64,000 nt of DNA from Arabidopsis thaliana. Taxonomy: Eukaryota > Streptophyta > Magnoliopsida > Brassicales > Brassicaceae. Below, one piece after another: positions 22,854 through 36,017 of this stretch. The stretch is from assembly GCF_000001735.4 (NCBI RefSeq), contig NC_003076.8:4154001-4218000 (forward strand). The letters run 5' to 3'. Position 1 is the first letter of the stretch, and each line of letters starts with the position of its first letter. The notes under the pieces are model-generated. The model searched no databases. It saw only the letters and a program-made list of their open reading frames with translations, and had not been told where the DNA came from. Position numbers and translations under genes: made by a program.

Positions 22854-25682
22854 ATGGGTTGTTTCTCGTGTTTTGATTCGAGTGATGACGAGAAGCTGAA
22901 TCCAGTTGATGAATCTAATCATGGTCAGAAGAAACAATCACAACCGACAGTATCCAATAACATATCTGGACTCCCTTCAGGTTTTGATTTACTCATTTGT
23001 GCTTTTTTATGTTTTAATCCACTTTCGTTACATGCTCATAAGATCTGGTTATTTGATCCTCTGGTTAAGCTAACGGGACTTGATCTCAATCACTGTTACT
23101 TTGGTTTTATGAGCTTGTCAGATGTTTTTTTAAGCTATTGGGCATGTTCTGATTCAACTGTGTTTCTTGGTGAAAGTGTCATTCTTTGCTTCAATTTCAC
23201 TTGTTTTGATCTGATTGGGAAGTCTCTAGCTTGTGCTCAGTGTAAATTTTGTGTCTTGAAAAGGAATCGAACCTTGTGAGGATCAGGATCACGTGATCCC
23301 TACTGAATTAGGATTAAGATCTTAGATTTGGTTATTTGGGGATTGTGCCTTGGAGACATTGATACAAGTTTTATGCTTTTAGGGTGATTTGTTATTGGAG
23401 TTTAAGTTGGCATGAGGTATGAGAAGGCTGTGAGTGGATGTGTTTGGTAAATTGATTGGTCTTGATCATGACGTTGCAGGTGGGGAGAAGCTTAGCTCAA
23501 AGACCAATGGAGGATCAAAAAGGGAGCTACTGCTTCCAAGGGATGGACTTGGACAAATTGCTGCTCATACATTTGCTTTCCGCGAGCTTGCTGCTGCAAC
23601 TATGAACTTTCATCCTGACACTTTCTTAGGCGAAGGTGGATTTGGACGTGTCTACAAAGGAAGGCTTGACAGCACCGGTCAGGTATTTTTTGTTTCGTTT
23701 GAAGTTAAGTAAATTACATCGCATTCCTATTTCTACCATTGTTGTTATTCATTTTAGTGGGAGATTTTGCTTCATATATTGAATGAGTCTTATCTAATAA
23801 GTGTCACTTTAGGATTTTTTTTGTTTCATAAGGAGTTTCGTTTGTACGTTTCAAATGCTAAATTTTGGAGAGAATTCCAATTTTATGTGTAGTCTTGGTA
23901 AATGACAAGAGACATGCTTGAAATTGTTTCTTAATACGTGTGAAATTTCAAGAATGACGCTCTTTGTGAAGTGAGTGTAGGGTAAGGTCTTGATGTTCTC
24001 TTGGCCTTCAACATTTTTCTTGAATGATGAATATGCCAGGAAATGAATATGCAAGATACTGCTTGCCATCTTCCGGTTGTACATATGTTTACAGTGTTAA
24101 AAAGATGACTGACTTTTTAATTTTGTATATATGTTAACATGAATTCTGCATACTTGGTGAACAGTTTTACATTTATGTCTTTACTTTTGATCCATGTCAC
24201 CTGTGTGTTTCAGATCACTTGTTTAGCTCGATGATTTCGCAATACATAATGTTGTACCTCTGATCTATTTTTTTTTCAATCATTTTCAGGTTGTTGCTGT
24301 TAAACAACTAGACAGGAATGGTCTACAAGGTAACAGAGAATTTCTGGTAGAGGTTCTTATGCTCAGTCTTCTTCATCATCCCAACTTAGTCAACCTTATT
24401 GGTTATTGTGCTGATGGAGATCAACGCCTCTTGGTCTACGAGTTTATGCCGTTAGGATCATTGGAAGATCACCTCCACGGTAAATCTCTCGCCAGCCCTT
24501 TTCTAATCTCTTACCATTTTATTAGACCTCAGAGATTCCTTGTGATCAACATCAATCCAAAGATTCTTTCTTATCTTAGTCAATGTCAACCCTAACTTTA
24601 ACAGATTCTTCATTCATTTATTTATTTGTTATAATCATTACCTATAAATTATACATGTAGACTTAAGTTGAGAAGTAGTAGTTGCTTGTTTTCTTTGGCA
24701 GCCTCTAACAAATAATTTTTTCCAGATCTTCCACCGGATAAGGAGGCCTTAGATTGGAACATGAGAATGAAAATAGCTGCTGGTGCGGCGAAAGGATTGG
24801 AATTTCTACATGATAAGGCAAACCCTCCGGTTATTTATAGAGATTTTAAGTCATCAAATATTTTACTGGATGAGGGTTTCCACCCTAAGCTTTCTGATTT
24901 TGGACTTGCTAAACTCGGACCAACGGGAGACAAATCTCATGTCTCCACTAGAGTTATGGGAACTTATGGTTATTGTGCTCCCGAGTACGCAATGACGGGA
25001 CAATTGACAGTAAAATCAGATGTCTACAGTTTTGGTGTGGTTTTTCTCGAGCTCATTACTGGTCGCAAAGCTATAGACAGCGAGATGCCTCATGGAGAGC
25101 AGAACCTGGTGGCTTGGGTAAATCAACTCGTCATCATCTTCCAATTGATTTGCCATTATTCTCGTATGCAAGAAGTCTTGAGAATTTTTTTGGTCCTAAT
25201 AGTTAACATTTTGGTGGTAACAGGCTCGCCCATTGTTCAACGACAGGCGAAAGTTCATAAAACTGGCTGATCCAAGGTTAAAGGGGCGGTTTCCAACGCG
25301 TGCACTCTACCAAGCTTTAGCTGTGGCATCAATGTGCATCCAAGAACAGGCGGCTACACGTCCTCTCATAGCAGATGTTGTCACTGCACTCTCCTATCTT
25401 GCAAACCAAGCTTATGATCCAAGTAAAGATGATAGTAGAAGAAACCGGGATGAAAGAGGTGCAAGGTTAATAACAAGGAACGACGATGGAGGTGGCTCGG
25501 GAAGTAAATTCGATTTAGAAGGTTCAGAGAAAGAAGATTCACCGAGAGAGACAGCTCGGATATTGAACCGAGATATCAATAGGGAGCGTGCGGTTGCAGA
25601 GGCTAAGATGTGGGGAGAGAGTTTGAGGGAGAAACGAAGACAGAGCGAGCAGGGTACTTCAGAGAGCAACAGTACCGGGTAG
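22854..25682 (+). CDS. PBS1: Receptor-like cytoplasmic kinase PBS1
   Basis: Five exons: 22854-22980, 23480-23682, 24290-24479, 24726-25117 and 25224-25682, giving 456 aa. The N-terminus MGCFSC offers Gly2 for myristoylation and Cys3/Cys6 for palmitoylation, so it should sit at the plasma membrane. Kinase motifs are complete: [12 protein letters not shown], Lys115 in [22 protein letters not shown] (an RD kinase) and DFG. The activation loop carries GDKSHVS with Lys243, the site where the Pseudomonas protease AvrPphB cuts, and SEMPH, reported to matter for recognition by the NLR RPS5. In Arabidopsis PBS1 is the decoy guarded by RPS5. The C-terminal 80 residues are basic and acidic mixed and probably disordered. 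Matches AT5G13160 (recall). Confidence 0.97.
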
Positions 25683-27330
25683 AACCGGTTTGGGTCGGTC
25701 TTGACCCTTTTTTGTTCTTATTTCTCTCAAGACTCTCATTTATTGTCAAACATAGAAAACAAACAAAAAAACATTGGGACGACGAGTTGCTGTACATTAT
25801 ATATGTGATGTTGCAATATGGGCACAAAGGTTAATAACCAAAACTCTCTAATTGAGATTCTGGAGAGTTGTGAAGATTGTTCATGTAAATTTTGTAGTCT
25901 TTCTATTTTTAAATTTTGACAGATATGTGTTTCATGATGAGTCACATGTGGCGATGTTTACGTCTCATTGAAAGATTGAATAGCAAAGATCCAATATTAA
26001 GTGTTTCTGGACTCTATTCATGTGGTTCAGTAGTGTGGCTAATGTCCACAATCGCGGAGTTTCGGACAACGTGGGTCACATGCCCTCGCAATCTGACAAT
26101 TATTTTAAGGATGGCTTATTCAGATTGTAAGATTTTAGTTGGTCTTATCAAGTTTTTGTCGGGACTTTTTTTTACTATTGACAGTGTACTGTGTAGTCTA
26201 TTGAAATGGATGTCGAAACTTCCCGTATGTTTTAGTTTTGGTGAATATCATTTCTTGGCCTCTAAATACTCGGAGAATCTATTCTTTACTAGATAGTCCT
26301 AAATTTTAGAATTTTTTAAGTAAGAGGAAAAATTATTAACTAAAAACCTCTGTCTTTTTTTCCATCAAGAGACATACTAATTTTATAAATTACATAGCGT
26401 ATCCTACACTGGCATGCGTAATTTGTCAAAATTCGCTATAATATATATGATTCTTTGTCGGATTTTGTCGTTACGGTTTAAAATGTAAGTTAGTTAACAA
26501 GTATATATATTTCATATTATTATTTCTTACGAGTTATTTATAGTTATATTAAAATATTTTGGGGTAATATAATCATAGGATGGTTATAATATTTGTAGAT
26601 AACTAAGTAATCTTGTATATTTTGTTACGAATAAGCAAATAATATAGTGATTGTCACTTGGAAGTGTGAGATATGCTTGCAATACATTTTCATCAGACCA
26701 TTGGGACGTCTTGACAATTTTTTATTCGTTTCCAAAACTGGACGGTGATGATTTTTTGTACACTTGAAAATTAGACTCTACAAAGAAAAACACAATTCGT
26801 TTAAAAAAGAATATAATCTGCTTTGGTTGTATATACTTGATGGGGACAGTTTAGATCACAAACTTATGTACATACTTTTTCTTCTGACTCATGAGTTTTA
26901 TATATTTGTTAATTCTCAAAATCGTTAAACAGTATGTCGTCAATGGCACAAGACCATTCGTTATCTAACTGACGGCGACATCTTTAAGACAAATGTAATC
27001 AATCATAAAAAAAAAGGGTGGTCAACAAGCTTATTAGTTTTAACAAAAAAAAAGCTTATTAGTAGGAGTAATTAAGCTATTGAGGTTTATTATATCAAAT
27101 TTTCCAAAGAGCACTAGTTACAACTTACACAAAGATAATATATTCAAATAAACACAAAACTTTATGCAAGTAGTACATCATCAATAAGATACGAAACAAA
27201 AATGGAAATTTAACAAACCACCCCGCCGATAATACAATTTCTTCCTTTGGCCGGCCCTGACGAGCCGAGAGAAAGAGAGTGAAAGAGAGAGAGAGAGAGA
27301 GCAATATTTTGAGCTTCACATATTGACACT
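25683..27330. other. Gap between convergent PBS1 and SWEET15 (1.6 kb)
   Basis: It contains the two 3' UTRs. The open frame at 25916-26296 (126 codons) shows no domain or codon pattern that I can support. The remainder is AT-rich. A GA microsatellite lies at about 27268-27300, within the probable SWEET15 3' UTR. Confidence 0.5.
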
Positions 27331-29171
27331 TCAAACGGTTTCAGGACGAGTAGCCTCCACGTAGCACTTGCCGTTTTCAATTGACGGCTCCTCCACTTTA
27401 GTAACTTTGGACAGATCCTCATGATGAACGGCTTCAGAGAGTGGGTCCACCGATTCCGTCACAACTGGGTGCACTTCCGACACACCTAACGGACTCATCA
27501 CGACAATACTCTTAAGTTGTTGTTCTGACGAATTAATCTTCTCTGGTTTCTCATTTGAGTTCCTGTAAACCAAGTACAAAACCATTTGCAACAGCCCTAG
27601 TACGAATCCCACCACGTTTGGAATCTACAAAATATCATCAAAGCCATACAAAATAGGTCAGTTATAACCTTTTTACCGAATATTTAAAAAATTTAGCAAA
27701 CGGTAAAAATAAATAATAATATAGATGCTTAATTGCTTACCGCTATGCATATGTCATTGAGGAATAAACCATAAGCGAACCACATAACGGCGCTTATAGT
27801 GAGGAAGAAAGAAAGCGTGAAGGGCATGTACTCCACACTCTTTGTCTTTATCACACGAGCCTATTCACATCAAGAATTTATATTTAACATTTTATTTCAA
27901 AATATAATGTTCTAGAAATAAATTTACAAATTAAATTAAATAACGCTAGCTTACCACGATCATTAGAGGGGCAGCGAAAACAGAAACAGAAATGGCAACA
28001 CAAATCCAGCCGAGTACAGAGACTTGGAGGGGAGGAGTTTTAACCACGAAATGTGTTACCATTAGAATCAACGAGAAGAAGGCAACGTTCATTGCTATGA
28101 ACAACTTCATAGCCGATATCTGCCAAAAACGCATATTATTCATTTAATATTCGTATTTAATTACATAGCGGAATTAAGGAGGAGGAGAGGGGAATAATTT
28201 TACCCTTTTCTCCCTGGTGGCGTAAGCGAAGAACATGGCTATGTAGAGAGTCTCCACGACGCAGCCAAAGGAGTTGATGGTAATTAGGAGAAAAGCGTCT
28301 TTCTTAATCAATGCGTAGTAGAGCCATAGCATGCAGCTAAATAGCGACACTTGGTACGGTAGCGACTGGAAACTTTCCGTCGATTTTCTCTTGTATATTC
28401 TATAAAAAGTTGGCCTGAATATTTTGAAAAACGAAATCATCAGAATCATTCTCAAAACTAACAAATAAATAAAATGAAATAAAAAAAAGTAAATTGAATC
28501 TACTTACACTGGAGCGAGGAATACAAGGAAGGATATCACGTTTCCTGTAATTCCATGTAAAAATAAAAAAATGAGTCAATTGTATAATTAAGAGGCTTCT
28601 AGTTTTGTGGAAACATAAGTACATATGAATCAGTACGGGTTCTCTAACCAACCTCAGCGGGGAATTAAATTGTGCATTAACCACTATACACGTATTGAGT
28701 ATGATATAACATGGACAACAATGCGTGACGATTTCAATTTAATTAATAGCTTACGTATTGATTTATTTTTTGGTAGTTTGGGATTTAACTAAAGAATTAG
28801 AAGATCATTTATAATCCCAAATGACTTAGTTTAGTTAATGAAGAAAAAACTTGAAACTTGTTAGGTGAGTCATGATGAACACTACAGAATTTCAATTCAT
28901 TTCTTAGTACTCTGTTGTTTAATTAACTCTAAGCTAGAACTACAATGGAACCCTACACATAGTATATATTGTTTTGAAAACAGAAGCTTAGATGTAAAGT
29001 TGCAACATTATAGTTGCTGTTGCAAATTCCTTTTGTTAACAAGTAAAAAACATAAGAATAACAGTAAAGACAAGAGATGATGAACAAACTAGGATTTGGC
29101 TTTGTGGATTTATCATTACCTAAGATGCCGAAGATAAAAGCGAGGAAATGGTGATTGATCATGACTCCCAT
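27331..29171 (-). CDS. SWEET15: SWEET sugar transporter (clade III)
   Basis: Six exons in gene order: 29171-29120, 28544-28508, 28414-28204, 28119-27955, 27860-27741 and 27624-27331, giving 292 aa. The protein has the seven-helix SWEET layout: two MtN3/saliva triple-helix repeats joined by a linker helix. Visible pieces are [20 protein letters not shown], the SLPY motif ([16 protein letters not shown]), and [18 protein letters not shown] in the second repeat. A long hydrophilic C-tail of about 75 residues follows the last helix. SWEETs are bidirectional uniporters. Arabidopsis SWEET15 is a sucrose exporter also known as SAG29, linked to senescence, osmotic stress and seed filling. A TATATAA element lies about 165 bp upstream. 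Matches AT5G13170 (recall). Confidence 0.96.
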
Positions 29172-29332
29172 TTTCTATAGCAATTGAGAAAACTTTCCTG
29201 TTAGGAGATTTCTAAAGGGTCTCTTTTTTTTTTTTTTTGAAACCCTAAAGCTTTCTCTCTCTTTCTCTATATGTCTCTCTCTAGAAGATGCTTCTTTTTA
29301 TTTCATGGAGGAAACTGAGGAGGCTCAGGTGG

Positions 29333-29342
29333 TTTATATATA
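29333..29342 (-). promoter_or_regulatory. Candidate TATA box of SWEET15
   Basis: Reading the minus strand, CTATATATAAACC lies about 165 bp upstream of the SWEET15 start codon. Position and sequence suit a plant TATA box with a leader of roughly 130 nt. Confidence 0.5.
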
Positions 29343-29561
29343 GCTCCAAAATAACCATTGTAGTCAAAATATTTTGATTTTAATGTTTAGAGTTTATTAG
29401 AAGCGTGTAACGTGTTGAGTAGAATAAAAAACAAAAAAATAAGACTCGAAAAGGAAAACGAACTCAGTCTGGTTGCATGACAAGTGGAGATATTAGTAGG
29501 TAGCGTTTGCATTTTATCATTCACTCAATCTTACTTCTTTCCTCCACTACTCTCATCTCGT

Positions 29562-29569
29562 ACGCGCGT
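29562..29569. promoter_or_regulatory. CGCG-box palindrome (ACGCGCGT)
   Basis: A perfect 8-bp palindrome about 390 bp upstream of SWEET15, of the type bound by CAMTA calmodulin-binding factors (core CGCG). The match is seen directly; function is inferred. Confidence 0.35.
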
Positions 29570-30321
29570 CGTCTATTACGATTTCATTTTCTTCACGCCT
29601 TCTTTTTAATTAGCTTTCATAAATCACATTTAGTACCACAGTTTTGTACTTTATAGACGATAGATAAATATCATGGTGACCAAAAGTCTACCCAACATCA
29701 ACCTATATAGAGGAAATCATCACTAGATTACATTACGATTTGTACATTTTCTTTAGGCTTTATCGCCCTCTCTTTATTTTTAATCTACATATATATGAAC
29801 TGGAATCCAAAATATCCCACGTATCTATTCAATGTACATAATAATTATAGACACTGTTTTCAAAAATGTAGGATAATTAATTTCATTGACTATATTTTCA
29901 AGTATGATTACAATGAATTTAATTGTTTTGTCTGTATTCTCGTTACACAAATATATACTATGACTTAAATGAGAGGGGTGGGACTGGTTTCATCTATATT
30001 GGTTTTTGTAAAGGAGTCTAGGTGAGAATGATTAAAGATCTAACATAGCTAGAAATATACGTGTGATGGCTAGATTAAACCAACACATTTATAGGTAGCA
30101 CAAAAAAGTACCAGTAAAGATATTTCTTTGCAGAAAATTGACGCCGTTCTCTATATAATTATTGGCATTTGCAATGATTAACCAAAGTAGGAATGAAACC
30201 ATTCACATCTCCTGGTCCAGTTTCTCATTTCTCTCTAACTCTTGTCTAGAGGTACACGTTTTTTTTTTTCCTTGTACAAAAAGAAAACGTTAACAATCAT
30301 GCATGTTTTGAGCAAAAACTC

Positions 30322-30349
30322 CACGCGTCGAAACGGAGCGTCGCGCGTG
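30322..30349. promoter_or_regulatory. Inverted pair of CGCG boxes
   Basis: CACGCG at 30322-30327 and CGCGTG at 30344-30349 form an inverted pair, the second within CGCGCGTG. They lie in a locally GC-rich patch about 1.15 kb upstream of SWEET15. A G-box CACGTG is nearby at 30455-30460. Confidence 0.35.
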
Positions 30350-33300
30350 AGAATAAATTAAGGTAAATTAAACGAAAAAAATGATGCGTTACGAGAGAGA
30401 GTCGTGATTAATAATACGATAATAATAGCATGAAAACGAAAAATTTGTGCAAATCACGTGACCTCTCCAAACGCTTCCACTTATAGCCGTTTCTTTAGAG
30501 TTTGTAGAGACACACACACACGAGAGCTATGCCACGTCATCAGATGCTGACTAGGCAACACCCTCTCTTTGGTTTCGTGTCTTTAGAGTATTTTCTGTTT
30601 CTTGCTCTTCGTCTCCTGTTTTAATCCCTATTTTCAGGATTTCTTATATTAGTATATTAAATAACAATTAGTCCTTTTTGTTGATTCCAGTTATATATAA
30701 TTTTCTAAAATGTTTATAAACTTTTTCTCGTTAATTTTTTGAAATAAGGATGCATGTATAATGATCTAGTTATGCAGTAATATGCATATTATTCAGAGAT
30801 TGGTTGAATATTACATTTTCTTTTGTTACGTTTGTTTCTATAGTTATGAGGAAAGGAATCTGAATATTTTGGAGAAAAGGTTGAGAAAATTACGAAACAA
30901 TTCTCCATTTTTCGAGGGTAAGTTAAAACAGATATTAAAAGTGGGAAGAAATGGACAAAAGAGGAGTGACGTGGTAGGCTAATGATAACAATGATCATGG
31001 GTTTGTTAAATCCTTCTTGTTCTTATTCGTGAGTATTTGTTTCTCTCTCTCCCTCTTTCTTTTATTTGGTCCATAATAATTTAAAATATGAGAGGTGCCA
31101 CTTTTGTGGTTCTCCTCCACCTTAATTTCCCCATCTCTAATTACTATTGAAGCAACTTTGGTTTCTCTTAAAAATTTTGATTGATTGGTGCCTAATATAG
31201 TTTTGGTTCATCGTACGATCCATACGGTGTATGCAAATTTGCAATCACATTCCCCTGACTTCTTTATATTATTTACTATAAATATATCCATGGACATTTA
31301 TAGTAATATGTATACAGTAGTCATGAACAATAGATATTCATAATTCACTAGCAATATTGCATCACATCACAATTTCTCGTTTATATTTTGACATTTCTCA
31401 TCGAATAAAATTTCTGTAACCCATATATGAAATGTTTTTTCGTTTTTAATGGATGATGCTTTAAATGAATTATGTGGAAAATCAACCCAAATACAACAAA
31501 CATCGGCTGATCAAACCCCAATAATATAGGCATCTAGGTGACCCACATTGATATATGATGGATGCATATAAATTTGTGTATGTTGCTACCACATAAAGGA
31601 AAAATGACAATCATGTGGGTGAAATTAAACCTCCCCCGATCCTATCGTTTTCTGATTTCAATCGGTTATACGAATCTAGCTTTACACACACATACATTTA
31701 TCTAGCTATGCTACATATAGCTTTCAATGATAGATACCTATCTATGATTTGTTAGCGAATTAATTAATGTTTACCAAATAAATACTACTATGTCATTATG
31801 ATCGGTCTATTGAATCTATATTAGCCAGAATACCATAAATTGTGTATGTATTAAACCATGTTGTTCAAAATAATTACTCAAATAAATTTCTTTTCAATCA
31901 TACATATTTATAAGAATTATTACAGCGTTGTGATAATTAAAATAAATGTAATGGGATGGTTGATATCATCACCTTATTCACATATGGCCAAAGTGCTAAA
32001 CTATTTTTCTGACAGAAATATACTACGTGTATCACTTCTAGAGAAATTTCAATCATACATGAAAATTAACAATAACATTTCTCGAGAGATAATTTTGAAT
32101 TGTTAAAAAACTTGATGAAAATTAATTACTTAAATATAAGTTTTAAAATTTTCTAGTACATATATTAAGACAAACTTGCATGTATAAAGTACGCCTTTTG
32201 CCGTCTACGTTATCATTTTCTCAGTAACCAAACAACATATTTTGATGCAAGATTACAAACCTTAGTCGCTGAAGTTAGTGGACACATATATTAATAACCA
32301 TAAATGATAAGTAGATGAAATTAATTTAATCAAACGGATGTTCCTTAGACGAATCGGTCTTCTGCCTCGAGAATGGGTCAAGAACACAAGATATTTTGAG
32401 AATGTGTCGTTCACATAAATAAACTATGGTCCAACAAATTAAATATGGAGGGAATGAAAGTAAATGACGATATATGAAAGCAATATAGTAAAGGATGAAG
32501 AAAGCTAATGTAAGTTGGTTGAAGAGCGATTATATCTCCTAGAACTCTTTTTTGTCCTTTTCAATGTTCTCATCAATTAATCATCCCTTCTTAATAGAAT
32601 CAATCAAACAGACCCATTCTCAGGTTCCTACATTTAATAACGACCTCTTATTGGACACCATCCTTTTATGGACTTATATGCAATAAAAATAATTATAAGT
32701 TGCAATTACCATACGTGAATAAAATATATGTGTGATTGCAAATTTTCAATAGAAACAGAAGTAAACCAATATGTGATAACTCGAACCAGATTGAACTTAA
32801 TTAAAATAAAAATATACTATTTGATTCCTAAACTTTAATAAAAAATTTAGATCAGCTTTTTTACAAAAACTTAAATTTTACTAAGGCTACCTTAGTAAAA
32901 TAAGCAAAGTAAGGCTAATATAGAGTAGATCGGCATTTTTTACAACAGAAACAATAACTGTTAATTGCGGATATATACTATTTAAAAAAAACCCCAGCAT
33001 ATTCGTTCTGGAGAAACAAAAAAAAAACGATAGGTAAAATAGGCCAAAATATGCGTTTATATATTAATCACATAATTGTCACCAAAAGAAAAAGTTAATG
33101 CCAATTTTGTTGTATTTGTTATTTCTCAATATATATTTTTAATGAAAAAACGTATGTCTTTTATATATATATATATAGTGGTTTGCATGGAAAAATACAC
33201 ATTTTCTTTTTCTGAGAATAGCAATTTCCCTAGTCTCAATCGTATGGAATGTGCTTTTGATGTATCCATGCAGCCAATTTGGGACGTCTCTTTTCTTTCA

Positions 33301-33440
33301 TATATTGGGTTTCGGCGTTCGTTTTTTTTATTTCAAAAGAGGTACCATTTTATATGTATGATAACTCAAGCAAATACAGATTTGATTAGAGTACTAGATA
33401 CCTATTTAGAGCAAACACTCATTTTACAAGGAGCACTTAA

Positions 33441-33653
33441 AATAGGTATTGTTCTTTCATATACGAATACGATGATATTCGTATCTTTCCAAACTTGTGT
33501 TTCCCATTGGATACAGGTCTCGATACTTTCCGAGTGTGTGATTTTCGTGGAGTTGCTGGTATTCCTTTCATGAGATTTTATTCGCATGAAATAGTTTTGA
33601 CTACGAAAAATTATGTTCATATCTTTTGTAATGGCGAAAAATTGTATTCATTA
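33441..33653 (+). pseudogene. Unidentified open segment in gene-free region
   Basis: A 71-codon stretch between stops at 33438 and 33654 with balanced, protein-like composition (FPNLCFPLDTGLDTFRV, then GVAGIPFMRFYSHEIVL). It has no ATG near its start. I do not recognise the family. It may be the eroded end of a former gene or an inserted fragment. Confidence 0.25.
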
Positions 33654-35834
33654 TAATTTATAACAACAAAATAATATATACCTAATTACCTATACTGTAT
33701 ATTGATACAAATGAAATATTCAAGGTATAGACCGTAGAGTCACGCTCAAATCAAAATAAGGAAATGACTATACCAGAAACAGAATTAATGACTCAAAAGT
33801 TTTAAGGGCCCAAAAGGCGTGGCGTTCTATAGTGTTTGATTAGAACTTGATTCATATTTAGTATGTTTCAGATACAAAGAAATGTGGTCTAGTGGTCAGA
33901 ACATTCCACACGTAGCCATATAATTATTGTCTTCTGGATACACCTAGAAGTACAAACGACATCTCCTTTCCAAAAACCCCATCTCTATGTTTTCTTTTTG
34001 TTAAAATAAATGGTTTTCTCCGTTTAAAAACAAAAGAAAATCTATACACTAGTTCTCCAGAAAAAAATAAGTGAGAAAATGAGAGAAGAAGAAAACGTGA
34101 ATTCTTTTTTTCTTAAGAGCGTTCATTTTTACGTACAAAGAGAGAACATTGTGTCCTTCAAAAAAAAAAAAAACATATTACAGCGGCATTATAAATTTTC
34201 TTTATACACATAATATTAATATTCATTTGCATGTTTTCACTTTTTATGGGATTTTTTCCAAATAATATAATTAACCCCTAAAAGATCATGTGCCAATCTA
34301 CCTATTTTTTATTATTATATATCACTCTACATTTCACTTTGGGATTACGGATTAATAGTTGATTACATGTTATCTGTTACCGCAAAGTCAGTTTCTTAAT
34401 AAAATTTATCAAACAGTATTGAAATCGCAATAGCTTTTTTTTTTTTGGTTCATTTTTAAAAAATCGCAAAGAGATTCATCTCTACCAAAACATAGTTCTG
34501 TTGCATGAAACTATATACTGTATAGGTAATTAGCAGTGAATAATACATAATCATTTTTGGTAAACCTATTTCGTTTATCCTATAAAAGAAATATTAGCAG
34601 TGAATAATAATACTATGAAAAATGAGTACAGTGGATTGATGGCCAAAAGATTAGGTTGCTAGTTGATACTTGATACGATTGGTATTTGTAGTTGTATATG
34701 ACTTGAGGAATACGTATTTGTATGGTAGAGAAGTGGAAGAAAGTACCCAAAATACAATTTGAAGATCGATGCATTGAACGTTTACACATCTCATTCCTTT
34801 TCAAGTAAAGGCAATGGCAGGTTTTCTGCTTTTTGGACGTTTCTGTGACGTGGCAATACGTGGGGACTCTTTTATTCTTATTTTGTGTTTTCTTTCGTGA
34901 ACGTATTTGTTTGCCTTACTTTTGAATTCCAACTAATTAATTGTCGTGTTCAAGTCATTGAGCATTCCAATTAATGGCGTCATTAGGAAATTTGTAATAA
35001 TCAGTTACTAATGCGTACTATTGATTTGTCATATCTTCACATTCATAAAGACTTCCTAAGATCCTTAAGGCTTAACAGCGTAATGAGATCTAATCTTCTT
35101 CTTTTTGTGAACCAATGAGAACGAATCTTAACGTTAGATGTTCTACGTCAATTTCATTGCACATATAATTATTTGTCAACACACACACATATTTTGTTTT
35201 ATTCCGTGGTCTCATCATTTTACTTTAACTGTATTGCCAATCAAAATGCAAGTAGCCATGCATTAATGATAATAATGTATTTATCTTTAAAAGGAAAAAA
35301 AACTTAGACTTGATCAATCACAAATTTCCGAAGTTACATGTAAATGAATGATTGGCGTGGCGATAAGGCAAGGATTGTGAGACGACATCTAAACCCAAGA
35401 CATGGACCACATAAAGCTTATATATATATCATTTCAAATTGTTTGAAATGATGAGCTGGCTGCTTTTTTTCCCAAGTTAGTGTCGTCGAATATACCAAAT
35501 GTGTCTTATCGAAAAGAGAAAACCAGCTTATTTCATCCAAACATCCCAAACAAAGAAACATTTGTTCTTAACCTTGATTATTAATTTGAACCACAATAAA
35601 ATGGCTTAGAGGTACGGCATCGTCATTAAAAATAGTTGATTTACTCACAAACAAAATCGTACTACAATTAAGGACAGCTTGGGCAAGTCACTTAGACCAA
35701 ATAATTAAATCCCTTTTTTTGGGTAAAATCATTACTTGTTTACGGAAGTATTCACGTGACATTTATTTTCAAGATATCTTAATAATACAAATAAAGAAAT
35801 TATCAGACCATAGCATTTACAGAGCTATAGACCC

Positions 35835-36017
35835 GTGGAGTTCGAAGGAGACAATCAAATCATTCACAGACTAATCGATGGCAATGCGGAGAATCTACGA
35901 CTCTACTGTTACATGACGGACATCCAACAATGGAAAACAGCATTTACAGGAATAAAGACTAACTGTCAACACCTATGTGCGGATTTCTTAGCGAAGACAG
36001 TAGTATCATGTAACTAA
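35835..36017 (+). pseudogene. Relic of a LINE-type RNase H domain
   Basis: A 60-codon open stretch reads VEFEGDNQIIHRLIDG, then LRLYCYMTDIQQWKTAF, and ends CADFLAKTVVSCN. The pattern of a GDN motif, a short helix, an internal Trp/Phe segment and a final ADFLAK is that of the RNase H-like domain in plant non-LTR retrotransposons and their domesticated relatives. No reverse transcriptase is left around it. The family assignment is by pattern memory only. Confidence 0.45.

Noticed and set aside
22416-22937. 173-codon minus-strand frame overlapping the PBS1 start
   Set aside because: It runs antisense through the PBS1 leader and first exon, where CT repeats create Glu/Arg-rich translation. No support for a gene.
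25916-26296. 126-codon open frame downstream of PBS1
   Set aside because: It lies in a 3' flank, does not start with ATG in a good context, is rich in Ser/Leu/Trp by chance translation of AT-rich DNA, and shows no domain.
33885-33950. A-box-like TGGTCTAGTGGTCAGA, possible tRNA or SINE head
   Set aside because: No B-box at the right distance and no acceptor stem could be found, so neither a tRNA nor a SINE is supported.
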